Source: Nocardia sp. BSTN01 (GTDB lineage: Bacteria; Actinomycetota; Actinomycetes; Mycobacteriales; Mycobacteriaceae). Taken from it: DNA of 64,000 nucleotides. The stretch covers positions 62,001 through 126,000 of the forward strand of contig NZ_JADKYP010000016.1 in assembly GCF_015354405.1 (NCBI RefSeq). Direction: 5' to 3'. Position 1 is the stretch's first letter. Each line of letters begins with the position of its first letter. Below the pieces are notes generated by a model. The model was not told the DNA's origin. It saw only the letters and a program-made list of their open reading frames with translations, and made no database searches. Position numbers and translations under genes: made by a program. Positions 26,973-35,677 of the stretch are shown piece by piece.

Positions 26973-28538
26973 TCAGGCCGGGCAGGCGGTGCCGTCTGCC
27001 GGCAGTGTGCCGTCCTTCAGGTAGCCGATGATGTTCTGCTGCGCGCAGCCCGAATGGGTGAACACCGGATGCCCCCAGCCCTGCCACTGCACGGTGGAGG
27101 TGCGCGCACCGGCCGCACCCAGCGCGCCGGTGACCGAGGATCGCCCGTCGCCGCCGACGACGGGGTCGGCGGTCGTGCCCAGCACCAGCACCGGCAGGGT
27201 GAACTTGTCGGGCAGTCGCGGCGCCTGCGCCACCGGCCACGCCGAACATTCCATCAGTCCGGTCGCCGCGGTCTTACCGAAGGCGGGATATTTGGCGGCC
27301 CAGTCGATTTCGAGCTGCTTGGCGCGATCGGGGGTGGCAGGCTGCTGGTCGTCGCTACACCGGGAGACGAACTGCCCGTCGGCTCCCACCGCCGCCGCCT
27401 CCCGGGTGACCAGAGTCTGCAAAGCCCCCTGATCGCCGCGTCCGGCCGCCGACAGCGCGTCGGCGAGTTCGGTGGTGTGCGCGGCCTGATCCGCGCGCGG
27501 AGCGCCGAGGAAAGCGGTGATCGTGGTGGTCAGCGCCGAAGCCGAGAGTGTGCCGAGTTGTCCCGCCCCCGCCCGGTTGATCAGATCGGTGATCGCGGCG
27601 CGCGGATCCGCGCCGAGTGAGCACCCGAGATCGGCGCAGCGGCGGGCGAATCCGGTCAGCGCCGCTTCCGCGCCCTTGACCTGCTGTTCGGTCCTGGTCA
27701 CCGCATCGGTGTTCGCCGGTTCCGGCGAATCGAGCACCAGCCGTGCCAGCCGGTCGCCGAATTTGGCGGCGTAGCTCAGCGCCACCCGTGCACCGTTTCC
27801 GGTGGCCAGCAGATCGATGTGGTCGACCTGCCACTGCTTGCGCAGCTGTTCGATGTCGTCGGCGGCGTGCGGGGCGTCGAAGGTGCCCTGATAGGGCTGC
27901 AGGAAGTCCTGGCAGGCGATGGTGGCGTTCTGGCTCAGTGTCGCCACCGCATCAACCCGGTCGCCGCCACCGGGCGCGAACTGGGCGTTGTCTGCCAGTC
28001 CCTGCCGGGTGTCGTCGGGCAGGCAGTCGATGGGCTGGGAGCTGCCGATACCGCGCCGGTCCACCCCGACCACCGGCCGGCTCGCCAGAATCGCCGCACC
28101 CGGGCCGGAGACCAGGCCCGCGACGGTGGCGGTGGAGGAACGGTCACCGCCGGAGGTCACCACCAGCGGCGCGGCGTCGGCGGGCGTCTGCGGTGTGCGC
28201 GCGCGGACCGCGGCGATCCGGAAGGTGCCCAGGACGGTGCCACCGGAATCGATCGGCGCCGAGAACTCCGCGCAATCGAAACCGACCCCGGCCGGGGGCG
28301 CCCCGGTCCCCAGCAGCGCGAAGGTGGGTGCCGCGCAATCGTGCCAGGCGAGATCGGTTTTGGGGACCTGGGCCTGCGGTGGCGGCGCCGGCGCGGCGCT
28401 GGTGCTGGTGGCCGGACCCGAGCCGCCGTGCGGCTGTTCCACCGCCACGCCCGGCCGCTGCGACGGCCCGGCACCACAGGCGGTGGTCAGCAGAACCGTC
28501 AGCGACGATGCCAGCAGAGCGGCGCGAGTCCAACGCAT
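26973..28538 (-). CDS. Secreted alpha/beta-hydrolase-fold lipoprotein (Rv2672-like)
   Basis: 521 aa. Lipoprotein signal peptide with lipobox LLTTAC followed by G (Cys ~21), then a Pro/Ser/Ala linker. The hydrolase fold resembles Tap/SCO-type peptidases: DRRGIGSSQPIDC, then LLATGNGARVALSYAAKFGDR in place of the nucleophile elbow, LPVLVLGTTADPVV (Asp) and WGHPVFTHSGC (His). Odd: the usual GxSxG serine is not present, the aligned position being Gly in ATGNGA. It may be inactive or non-classical. It is followed by aftC, whose start is coupled to this stop. The cysteines suggest extracytoplasmic disulfides. Confidence 0.85.
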   Translation of the reverse strand: MRWTRAALLASSLTVLLTTACGAGPSQRPGVAVEQPHGGSGPATSTSAAPAPPPQAQVPKTDLAWHDCAAPTFALLGTGAPPAGVGFDCAEFSAPIDSGGTVLGTFRIAAVRARTPQTPADAAPLVVTSGGDRSSTATVAGLVSGPGAAILASRPVVGVDRRGIGSSQPIDCLPDDTRQGLADNAQFAPGGGDRVDAVATLSQNATIACQDFLQPYQGTFDAPHAADDIEQLRKQWQVDHIDLLATGNGARVALSYAAKFGDRLARLVLDSPEPANTDAVTRTEQQVKGAEAALTGFARRCADLGCSLGADPRAAITDLINRAGAGQLGTLSASALTTTITAFLGAPRADQAAHTTELADALSAAGRGDQGALQTLVTREAAAVGADGQFVSRCSDDQQPATPDRAKQLEIDWAAKYPAFGKTAATGLMECSAWPVAQAPRLPDKFTLPVLVLGTTADPVVGGDGRSSVTGALGAAGARTSTVQWQGWGHPVFTHSGCAQQNIIGYLKDGTLPADGTACPA

Positions 28539-28570
28539 GCGTTACAGCCTGCCAGGTCCGGTGCGCCGTT

Positions 28571-29362
28571 TCAGCCTTGGGTGCGGCTGCGCTCCCACCG
28601 TGTCAGCACCGTGCCGTCGTCGTCGATCAGTGCGTGGCGCAGGCTCATCGGGGTCGGCAAGGCATTGGGCGACACCGCGATTCGGCCCGCTGTACCGCCG
28701 ACCAGCAGCGGCGAGAGGGTCAGGCACAACTCGTCGACCGCGCTCGCGCCGATCAGTTCGCCGAACAGCGACGGCCCGCCCTCGCACAGCACCCGCAGCA
28801 GTCCGCGCTCGCCCAGCACGCGGCGGATGTCGGCGGCGGTGACGGTGCTCTGCCCGGCCTCGATCACCTCCGCGCCGGTCTCGGCGAGCAGGCGTTTGCG
28901 TTCGCCGTCGGCCGCGGCGGTGGTCAGGATCATCGGCGGGCGCTGGGTGTCGGTGAACAGCCGGCTGGCCGGATCCAGCGCGGCGCTGGCGGTCACGACC
29001 GCGATCGGCGGCGGCGCACCGTCGCGCGCCCCGCCCAGCCCGTGGTGGTGCAGGCGCATGCGGCGCCGGGAGTCGGTGCGCGCACCGCCGTAGTTCTCCA
29101 CGCGCGCGGTCCCGGCGCCGACGACGATCACGTCGGCCAGGTCGCGCAGGATGGCGAAGACGGTGGCGTCGGCGGGCCGGCCCAGGGCGCCGGAACGGTC
29201 GTCGACGGTGACCGCGCCGTCGAGGCTGGCGATGAAGTTGACCCGGATCCACGGCCGCTCCAGGGCCGTCGGATAGGTGTAGAGCTGAACCAGGTCGGTG
29301 ATCTCGCCGGCACCGTCGGTGGTCAGTGCTGTGAACTGGATCGCATCGGGGACACGCTGCAT
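28571..29362 (-). CDS. RibD C-terminal-type pyrimidine reductase (Rv2671-like)
   Basis: 263 aa. DHFR-like reductase fold of the RibD C-terminal domain: PWIRVNFIASLDGAVTVDDRSG, DATVFAILRDLADVIVVGAGTARVE, VLCEGGPSLFGELI. The deaminase domain of full RibD is absent. Homologous to Rv2671, a protein reported to have dihydrofolate-reductase-like activity that can bypass antifolates; which reaction dominates here is unknown. It lies upstream of the lipoprotein gene on the same strand (32-bp gap) and is divergent from zapE, with 35 bp between start codons. Confidence 0.9.
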   Translation of the reverse strand: MQRVPDAIQFTALTTDGAGEITDLVQLYTYPTALERPWIRVNFIASLDGAVTVDDRSGALGRPADATVFAILRDLADVIVVGAGTARVENYGGARTDSRRRMRLHHHGLGGARDGAPPPIAVVTASAALDPASRLFTDTQRPPMILTTAAADGERKRLLAETGAEVIEAGQSTVTAADIRRVLGERGLLRVLCEGGPSLFGELIGASAVDELCLTLSPLLVGGTAGRIAVSPNALPTPMSLRHALIDDDGTVLTRWERSRTQG

Positions 29363-29385
29363 AAGGTCCGATCACACCACGTCAG

Positions 29386-29391
29386 TACGCT
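29386..29391 (+). promoter_or_regulatory. -10 element for leaderless zapE mRNA
   Basis: TACGCT, 6-nt spacer GCAAGC, GTG 29398. The whole divergent control region with the reductase gene is only 35 bp. Confidence 0.55.
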
Positions 29392-29397
29392 GCAAGC

Positions 29398-30417
29398 GTG
29401 CAACAACGCCTCGTCGATCGTCATCCGGAGGTTCCGGCCGATCAACTCATCGCCCAGATGGTGCCCCCGCCCACCTTCGACGAGGTGAGTTTTGCCTCCT
29501 ACATTCCCGACCCCAAGGAGCCGAGCCAGGCCGCGGCCGTGCGCGCGGCCGAGGATTTCGCCGCGCGGGTCGGCAAGATCCACGCGGCCGCCGGTAGGAA
29601 ATCCCTGTTCGGGAAGAAGAAGCAGGTCGACGGCGCCGGGCTGTACCTCGACGGCGGATTCGGCGTCGGCAAGACGCACCTGCTGGCCTCGATCTTCCAC
29701 GCTTCGCCCGGCCCGAAGTCGTTCGGCACCTTCGGCGAGGTCACCAATCTGGTCGGCGCGCTGGGCTTCACGAACGCGGTGGAACGGCTGGGCGGCAACA
29801 GCGTGCTGTGCATCGACGAATTCGAACTCGACGATCCGGGCGACACCATGCTCGTGTCGCGGCTGCTCACCGAATTGACCGCGCGGGGCGTGTCGGTGGC
29901 CGCGACGTCGAACACGCTGCCCGATCAGCTGGGCGAGGGCCGGTTCGCCGCGCAGGACTTCCTGCGCGAGATCCGCAAGCTGGGTTCGCTGTTCGACGCC
30001 GTCCGCGTCGACGGCCCCGACTACCGCCACCGGGATCTGCCGCCCGCGCCGGAGCCGACCGATCCGGGACTGCTGTCCGAAAAGGCCGCGGCCACACCGG
30101 ATTCCACGCTCGACGACTTCGACGCGCTGCTCGCCCACCTGAGCACGCTGCATCCGTCGAAGTACGGTTCGCTGATCGCCGGGGTGTCGTCGGTCTACAT
30201 CTCGGCGGTGCACACCATCACCGATCAGGCGGTGGCGCTGCGGATGGTGGTGCTGGCCGACCGGCTCTACGACGCCGGCACGCCGGTCACCGTGTCGGGC
30301 GCGCCGCTGGACAAGATCTTCTCCGAGGAGATGCTCGGCGGCGGCTACCGCAAGAAGTACCTGCGCGCGATCTCGCGCCTGCTGGCGTTGTCGCGATTCG
30401 AGGTCCCGGCGGGCTGA
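29398..30417 (+). CDS. zapE: Cell division protein ZapE / AFG1-type ATPase
   Basis: 339 aa AAA-type ATPase. Walker A GGFGVGKTHLLAS near residue 85, Walker B SVLCIDEFELDD near 135, sensor region VAATSNTLPDQLGEGRF, and C-terminal GGGYRKKYLRAISRLLALSRF. ZapE/AFG1 proteins are linked to Z-ring dynamics in proteobacteria and to mitochondrial protein quality control in eukaryotes; the actinobacterial role is not settled. It is the Rv2670c homologue. GTG 29398 is leaderless by spacing. Confidence 0.9.
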   Translation: MQQRLVDRHPEVPADQLIAQMVPPPTFDEVSFASYIPDPKEPSQAAAVRAAEDFAARVGKIHAAAGRKSLFGKKKQVDGAGLYLDGGFGVGKTHLLASIFHASPGPKSFGTFGEVTNLVGALGFTNAVERLGGNSVLCIDEFELDDPGDTMLVSRLLTELTARGVSVAATSNTLPDQLGEGRFAAQDFLREIRKLGSLFDAVRVDGPDYRHRDLPPAPEPTDPGLLSEKAAATPDSTLDDFDALLAHLSTLHPSKYGSLIAGVSSVYISAVHTITDQAVALRMVVLADRLYDAGTPVTVSGAPLDKIFSEEMLGGGYRKKYLRAISRLLALSRFEVPAG

Positions 30418-30497
30418 GCCCGGTTCGTACAGCGTACTGTCGGGAGGCGAATTTCCACCATGGACGACTGTCCAGTTTCCCTCTGAACGGAGCTGAC

Positions 30498-31304
30498 ATG
30501 GCCCATCGTTCGATTCGCCTCGCCGCCACCGTCGCCGCCGGCGCCCTGATCGCGACCGGTCCGGCGCTGGGTGTCGCGGTCGCCGCCGACCCGCCCGCGG
30601 CGCCCTCGTCGGTCGCGGTGAACACCGAGAACCGGTCACTGCGTCTGGCCAGTGTGCAGAATGCCCGCGATATCGGCGGATACCGCACCACCGACGGCCA
30701 CGTCGTCCGGACCGGCCTGGTGTTCCGTACCGCCGACCTGAGCAAACTGTCCGACGCCGATTCCGCCGCGCTGTCCGCGCGCGGACTGCGGGTCGTCGAC
30801 GATCTGCGCACGAGCTACGAGCGCGCGCTGGGGCAGGACCGGGTGCCGGCGGGGGCGACGCTGAACATCCGCGATGTGATCGGCCAGGCGCCGCCGCAGG
30901 TCATGGCGTCGACGCTGAGTGCCGGCAGCGACCTGTACCGCGCGTTCGTCACGGCTCCCGGTGCGAGCGAGGCGTTCGCCGGAGTCCTGCACGACGTCGC
31001 CGGCAGCGACGGTTCGGTGCTGTTCCACTGCTCGGCCGGTAAGGATCGCACCGGCTGGACCGCGGCCGTGCTGCTGACGATCCTCGGCGTGGATCGCCAC
31101 ACGGTGAACTACGACTTCCTGCTGTCGAACTACTACCGCGACGCCGCCGCGGGCGACGCGGTCAACGGTGTCGTGCAGTCGGCGCTGGATTCCGCCTTCG
31201 ATCAGGTGGATCGCAGCTACGGCGGTTTCGACAACTACGTGCACGACGGATTGAAGCTGACCGACGGCGATATCGCGACCTTGAGGGCGAAACTGCTGTC
31301 CTGA
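30498..31304 (+). CDS. Secreted tyrosine-protein phosphatase
   Basis: 268 aa. Signal peptide RLAATVAAGALIATGPALGV with a likely cleavage after AVAA near residue 31. Motifs of the PtpB-like tyrosine/dual-specificity group: NARDIGGYRTTDG, LVFRTADLSKLSDAD, LRVVDDLRTSYER, and the active-site P-loop HCSAGKDRTGW near residue 180 with catalytic Cys and Arg. A secreted phosphatase could act on host or envelope targets; this is inference. ATG 30498 follows GAACGGAG. The upstream frame is open into zapE but has no homology. Confidence 0.9.
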   Translation: MAHRSIRLAATVAAGALIATGPALGVAVAADPPAAPSSVAVNTENRSLRLASVQNARDIGGYRTTDGHVVRTGLVFRTADLSKLSDADSAALSARGLRVVDDLRTSYERALGQDRVPAGATLNIRDVIGQAPPQVMASTLSAGSDLYRAFVTAPGASEAFAGVLHDVAGSDGSVLFHCSAGKDRTGWTAAVLLTILGVDRHTVNYDFLLSNYYRDAAAGDAVNGVVQSALDSAFDQVDRSYGGFDNYVHDGLKLTDGDIATLRAKLLS

Positions 31305-31327
31305 CCGCGGATTTCGGCACGCGGGTG

Positions 31328-31354
31328 GAATCCGGTTGCGCGACAGCCGGATTC
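31328..31354. terminator. Hairpin between convergent phosphatase and GNAT genes
   Basis: GAATCCGG ... CCGGATTC, an 8-bp perfect stem with an 11-nt loop, touching the stop codon of the GNAT gene. Likely bidirectional terminator. Confidence 0.5.
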
Positions 31355-31892
31355 ACAACTCCCGTTGCATCACGAAGTCGTGGCACAACTGGTCGCCGAC
31401 GGTGAAGGTCTTGGTGCCGATCCGGCGGAAACCGTGCTTGCCGTAGAAGCGCTGGGCTCGCTCGTTGCGCTGGTTCACGCCGAGCCAGATCACCGGATAT
31501 CCGCCGCGGCGGGCGTAATCCACCGCCGCGTTCATCAGAGCGGTCGAAACGCCACTGCCGTGATGGCCGGGCATCACGTACATCTTGCTGATCTCGAGCG
31601 CGGGGCGGGCTTCGATCAGGGCGGCGACGGCGGCGTCGACCGGTTCGCCGGAGATCAGCATGGTGTAGCCCACGATGTCGCCGCCGAGGACGGCCTTGAG
31701 CACGATCCGCTGCGGATCGCTCAGATAGTCGCCGAAGCGCTCGCCGGACAGCACCTCGGCGATGAAGGTGCCGATGTTCTCCTCGCTCAGCTCCGGCGGG
31801 CAGGCCAGGGGAAACGTCGCGGTAGCGACGTCGCTCAATTCCTCGGCGTCCCAGAGTCCGGCGCGGTCGACGACGACTTCCTGCTCGGTCAT
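31353..31892 (-). CDS. GNAT family N-acetyltransferase
   Basis: 179 aa. Acetyl-CoA-dependent transferase fold: IVGYTMLISGEP, LEISKMYVMPGHHGSGVSTA with the acyl-CoA pyrophosphate-binding loop (HHGSGV), LGVNQRNERAQRFYGKHGF (motif B). Probably the Rv2669-type protein. Substrate unknown. ATG 31892 overlaps the stop of the upstream MFS gene (ATGA), so the two are co-translated; an acetyltransferase coupled to an exporter suggests handling of one small molecule. Confidence 0.88.
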   Translation of the reverse strand: MTEQEVVVDRAGLWDAEELSDVATATFPLACPPELSEENIGTFIAEVLSGERFGDYLSDPQRIVLKAVLGGDIVGYTMLISGEPVDAAVAALIEARPALEISKMYVMPGHHGSGVSTALMNAAVDYARRGGYPVIWLGVNQRNERAQRFYGKHGFRRIGTKTFTVGDQLCHDFVMQREL

Positions 31893-33127
31893 GGGTCCAG
31901 TACAACATGTCCGGTGTGCGTCGCCGACAGGTCGCCGGGCGCCGGACGTGGCCGGAAGAAGCGGGCGGTGGCGATGAGGACGAGCGCGAACAGCAGTGGG
32001 ATCACGAACCCGATCCGCAGACTCGACGCGGCGGCGACCGCACCGACCACGCCGCCGCCGATCAGCGTGCCCGCGTAGTTGAACAGGTTGAGCCGCGCGA
32101 TCACCGCGTCCAGTCCGCGGCCTTCGGTGAGCCGACCGGCCTCGCTGAAGCACAGCGGCGCGATCACGGGCAGGCCGAGGCCCGCGATGAGGAATCCGGC
32201 CAGCGCGGTGGCCGGTCCGGGCGCGGCCACCACGAGCGTCAGTCCGAGCACGCCGATACCGGCGGCCACCCGCACCACCGCCCGCGCGCCGTAGCGGCGC
32301 ACCCACCAGTCGCCGCTGAGCCGGGTGAGCAGCGAGGCGCCCTGATAGGCGGCCAGTGCCAGGGCCGCCGTCGCCGACGAGGACAGCAGATCGTCGGTGA
32401 GGTAGAGCGCCGACCAGTTGCCCACCGCCAGATCGATCGCGAACACCAGCGCCATCGCGATTCCGAGGGCGAGATAGGCCCGCAGCGCAACGGCCGCAAG
32501 GGGTTCGGGGGTACGGCCGGAGTCGGTGGGCTGGGCCTCGGCCTGGCCGGCGCCGAGCAGTCGCGGCCCGAACACCAGACTCGCCACCGCGACCACCGCG
32601 GCGGCGATGGTGACCGCGTAGGGCAGCGTGATGCCGACCTTCTCGCAGCCGGAGACGAACAGTGCGCCCAGAATCGAGCCGGCACTCCACGCGGCGTAGA
32701 ACGACGACAGCACGAACCGCCCGTACCCGTGCTGGATGAAGACGGCTTGCATATTCGTGCCCGCGTCGACCATGCCGACAGCGACCCCGTAGCAGCCGAG
32801 CGCGATCAGATCGACCACGATATTCGGGGCGACCGCGATCGCGAGCCCGCTCACCGCTATCAGCGTCAGCCCGGCCCGCAGTGCCACCCGGCTCGACCAG
32901 CGCACCGCCACCCGCTCGGCGAGCAGGCTGCCGCCGGCGGCCAGGCCGGAGATCATCACGACCGCGACCAGGATGACGGTGTCGGTGAGCCCGAGCCGAT
33001 CCCGCTGTTGCGGCAGTTCGGTGAGCACGACCGCGAGGAAGAAGCCCTGGAGCGCGAAGGCCACCGAATTGGCGGTGCGGGCGGCCCGCAGGGTGGTCGA
33101 TACAGGAATGTATCCGCGGTCGAACAT
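31889..33127 (-). CDS. MFS transporter
   Basis: 412 aa with about 12 transmembrane segments, e.g. NSVAFALQGFFLAVVL and VILVAVVMISGLAAGGSLLA. The A-loop here is the basic ERVAVRWSSRVALRAG. There is an inner hydrophilic loop around residue 205. It resembles FucP/bypass-of-stop-type MFS permeases; substrate unknown. ATG 33127 has TAGGCT 6 nt upstream, so it is probably leaderless. It drives the downstream GNAT gene through a 4-nt overlap. Confidence 0.87.
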   Translation of the reverse strand: MFDRGYIPVSTTLRAARTANSVAFALQGFFLAVVLTELPQQRDRLGLTDTVILVAVVMISGLAAGGSLLAERVAVRWSSRVALRAGLTLIAVSGLAIAVAPNIVVDLIALGCYGVAVGMVDAGTNMQAVFIQHGYGRFVLSSFYAAWSAGSILGALFVSGCEKVGITLPYAVTIAAAVVAVASLVFGPRLLGAGQAEAQPTDSGRTPEPLAAVALRAYLALGIAMALVFAIDLAVGNWSALYLTDDLLSSSATAALALAAYQGASLLTRLSGDWWVRRYGARAVVRVAAGIGVLGLTLVVAAPGPATALAGFLIAGLGLPVIAPLCFSEAGRLTEGRGLDAVIARLNLFNYAGTLIGGGVVGAVAAASSLRIGFVIPLLFALVLIATARFFRPRPAPGDLSATHTGHVVLDP

Positions 33128-33133
33128 CTGCGC

Positions 33134-33139
33134 AGCCTA
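33134..33139 (-). promoter_or_regulatory. -10 element for leaderless MFS-GNAT operon mRNA
   Basis: TAGGCT, 6-nt spacer GCGCAG, ATG 33127. Confidence 0.55.
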
Positions 33140-33396
33140 ATGGGTGAGTGCCCGTTGGCGGTAGCGGAGGGCTCGGGCCCCGAGGCCGTGCGGCGGACGT
33201 TCCGGCTTCGCAACGTCGCGATTACGCCGCCGTCCGACGGCGGACGATTCCGCAGTTCACCGGAGTCGATGATCACGTCGGGCTCCCGGTTGGATAACGA
33301 AACCGGTCACGGGGACGTGTAGCCCCCTGGCCGGTGCGGCACTCTGGAGACAGCGGACCGCACGGGCCGCTGGTGCACGGGTAGGGGAGTGGTCGC

Positions 33397-34338
33397 GTGA
33401 GTACGACAGAACGGGCCGACACGAGGCAGCAGACGACGACGCTGGCTCCCCTGGAGCCGGTGAAACTGCCTGTGGTGGAGCCGAATCCGCGTGGACATCA
33501 GGCGGGTGACCGGTGTCGGGAACCCGGATGTGGCGACTGTCACTGGGATGTGCAGCGGCTCAAGTACTGGTTGCGCGGCAGGCTGCTGGCGGCGGGCGCC
33601 GACGATGCCGAGGTGGACAAACCGCTGGGTGCGCAGACGCCGGGTCTGCTGTGGCGGCGCGGGAACCGGTTGTGCGCTATCGAGGTGCGCAGCGCGCCGG
33701 TCTCGATCGAGCACGCGCGAAAACGCACGGCCCGGTTGAAGGCGGTGGGTTGTGACGAGGTGTTGTGGCTGTGTCCGACCGGATACTGGATCGGGCAGAT
33801 ACCGGCACTGGGCGTGGACGATTTCGCCGCCGCCGGCTGTGAGTACCGGGCATTGTCGGGCGGGCTGGACCTCGATTCCGACGGTATCCTCAGCCACAGG
33901 CAAACCCCGTGGGGAATAAGGGAATTCATCGATGGTTGGGTCGGGGGCACGTTGGCCTGCGGGTATCTGGACGAGGACACGAGAGGGTGGGCGACGGTGA
34001 GCACTTGGGAGGCCCACACCCACGCACAGGCGATGATGATCGCGCAGCAGCGGCAGGAACTGCTCGACCAGCGCACCGAATTGGCGTTGGCGCGCAGGGC
34101 GACTCGCGACAAAGCCAAACAGATGCACAAGATGATGCACCGGCTCGAACGCGCCGAACTCGTCGCCGGGGAGTTGGATGCGGTTAAACGCCGGCTGTCC
34201 GACCGCGACCGTCTGGAGGCCGGCTTGCGGGTACGGATCGCGCGTCAGCGCGAGGCGGTGCTGCACTGGCAGCTGATGACCTGTTTCGCGATGCTGGTGA
34301 TCGTGACGTTCATCGTGGCGGGATTCATGCTGAAGTAG
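33397..34338 (+). CDS. CoiA-like nuclease-fold protein with coiled coil and C-terminal membrane anchor
   Basis: 313 aa, not identified with certainty. Residues ~38-60 have RCREPGCGDCHWDVQRLKYW, a Cys/His cluster then the helix typical of CoiA-type proteins. Residues ~88-130 have RLCAIEVRSAPVSIEHARKR, resembling the CoiA (competence) PD-(D/E)xK core with its ExQ pattern changed to EVR. The Asp normally before this strand is not apparent (AQTPGLLW). Residues ~205-285 are a long charged coiled coil, and the last ~20 (MLVIVTFIVAGFMLK) are a tail anchor. GTG 33397 follows AGGGGAG. It converges with the next gene, with only 6 bp between stops. Confidence 0.7.
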   Translation: MSTTERADTRQQTTTLAPLEPVKLPVVEPNPRGHQAGDRCREPGCGDCHWDVQRLKYWLRGRLLAAGADDAEVDKPLGAQTPGLLWRRGNRLCAIEVRSAPVSIEHARKRTARLKAVGCDEVLWLCPTGYWIGQIPALGVDDFAAAGCEYRALSGGLDLDSDGILSHRQTPWGIREFIDGWVGGTLACGYLDEDTRGWATVSTWEAHTHAQAMMIAQQRQELLDQRTELALARRATRDKAKQMHKMMHRLERAELVAGELDAVKRRLSDRDRLEAGLRVRIARQREAVLHWQLMTCFAMLVIVTFIVAGFMLK

Positions 34339-34344
34339 GACCGG

Positions 34345-35529
34345 TCAGGTCGCGCTCAGCCGGAACGGGGCACGATCCCAGCGCCAGCCGTGGCGCAGGA
34401 CGAGCGCGATCAGGTCCACCGGTTCCAGGCCGGTCTCGTCGGCCAGGCCGTGGAACTCGGTCCAGTGCACGGCGCCGGTGGCGATCCGGTTGCGGAGGAT
34501 GTTCTCCGAGCGAGCGGGTACGGTGTGCCGCAACAGATCCGGTTCCCCGAGCCGGCTGCCGGTGAACACCAGCCACCCCCAGCCGCGGGAATGCGCGTGC
34601 GCCCGGGCCGCCGCCAGACGCACCCGGTTGGCGTGTAACCCCAACTGCCCCAACGCGACCACGTCGATCAGCAGTACCCGTCCGTCGGTCAGCCGCGCGC
34701 CGACGGTGGGGCAGTAGGAGTCCGCGACGCCGTCGACGGTGAAGTCGACAGCCGTGGGCCGCTCGGTGTAGCTGTCGATCTGTTCGCCGTCGTCGAGTAT
34801 GCGCAGCAGCCGGGCCTGCAGCGCGGTGTCGAATGTGGTTTCGCGGCCGAGCTTCTCGGCGAACATGTGGCCGCGGGCGTCGTCGTCGGCATCGACCGTC
34901 GTGATGGGCAGCTCGGGCAGGTCGTCGGGATCCGCGCTCGGCCATTCCACCCGCCGCAGCAGCGGAAGCAGTTGCCCGGCAGTGGGTTCGGCCGTACGAG
35001 GGCGATCGAGATGCCACCGGCCACGCTGCTGCCATCCCGCGATGCGCTGATAGACGAAACCCGCGACCCGTTTGGCGTCGATGAGCGAATGCCCGGCCAG
35101 CCGCAGCTTCAGATAGGCGAGATCCTGGGCGGCGATATCGCAATCTCCGACGTAGGTCTCGATGAGCAGCGTGCGCGTGAGCCGCTGATCGCCCCAGCCG
35201 ACCGGATACTGCCCGGCGAACACGGCGGGGTCGGGGTAGCCGGTGGCCTGTACTCGCCGCAGCAGTTGCCCCGCCGCCCGCGTGTAGAGCTGGCGCACCC
35301 GGTCGCGGGACAGTTCGAAGCGGGCGCCCAGCAGTGTCAAGGTCTCCGGGCGCGCACCGTCGAGCCCGAGCCGGCGGGTGAGCAGCTCGCCGTCGCGGGG
35401 GCGTTCCTCGGTCTGGGCCGCGACCATGTCCGCCAGCGTGTCGGCCATCTGCTCGGAGGTGAAGGAGATGCCGTCGCGCAGGTCGTCGAGCAGCCCGGCC
35501 TGTATCTCCTCGATCCGGTTGGTGGTCAC
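34345..35529 (-). CDS. Sigma-region-4-like HTH protein with degenerate nuclease-like domain
   Basis: About 394 aa, function unknown. The N-terminal half contains TLTLLGARFELSRDRVRQLY, then TRAAGQLLRRV, a sigma-70 region 4-type helix-turn-helix. The C-terminal half (about residues 235-340) looks like a TnsA/restriction-endonuclease fold: TFDTALQARLLRILDDGEQ, then VDGVADSYCPTVGARL and GRVLLIDVVALGQLG. The usual YxPDF and ExK catalytic motifs are altered to YCPTV and IDVV. I chose GTG 35529, with GAAAGG at 6 nt; 35553 is an alternative. It faces the CoiA-like gene. Confidence 0.7.
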   Translation of the reverse strand: MTTNRIEEIQAGLLDDLRDGISFTSEQMADTLADMVAAQTEERPRDGELLTRRLGLDGARPETLTLLGARFELSRDRVRQLYTRAAGQLLRRVQATGYPDPAVFAGQYPVGWGDQRLTRTLLIETYVGDCDIAAQDLAYLKLRLAGHSLIDAKRVAGFVYQRIAGWQQRGRWHLDRPRTAEPTAGQLLPLLRRVEWPSADPDDLPELPITTVDADDDARGHMFAEKLGRETTFDTALQARLLRILDDGEQIDSYTERPTAVDFTVDGVADSYCPTVGARLTDGRVLLIDVVALGQLGLHANRVRLAAARAHAHSRGWGWLVFTGSRLGEPDLLRHTVPARSENILRNRIATGAVHWTEFHGLADETGLEPVDLIALVLRHGWRWDRAPFRLSAT

Positions 35530-35630
35530 CACATGCCTTTCGCTGTCTCGCACGTCCTTTCGAAAGCCTATGCCCTCGTGCGGGTTCCGGGCGCTCGCGC
35601 GCGGGCGTGTCCGCCGATGTGGTGACCGGA

Positions 35631-35677
35631 TTCAGCGGCGAGCCGCTCGGTGACTCAGCGGCGAGCCGGTTCGGTGA
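35631..35677. repeat. Tandem 23/24-bp repeat across the MFS stop codon
   Basis: The unit TCAGCGGCGAGCCG-(C/G)-(T)TCGGTGA occurs twice in tandem. One copy contains the stop of the DHA2 transporter gene, so a duplication has occurred exactly at the end of the coding sequence. Confidence 0.7.
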
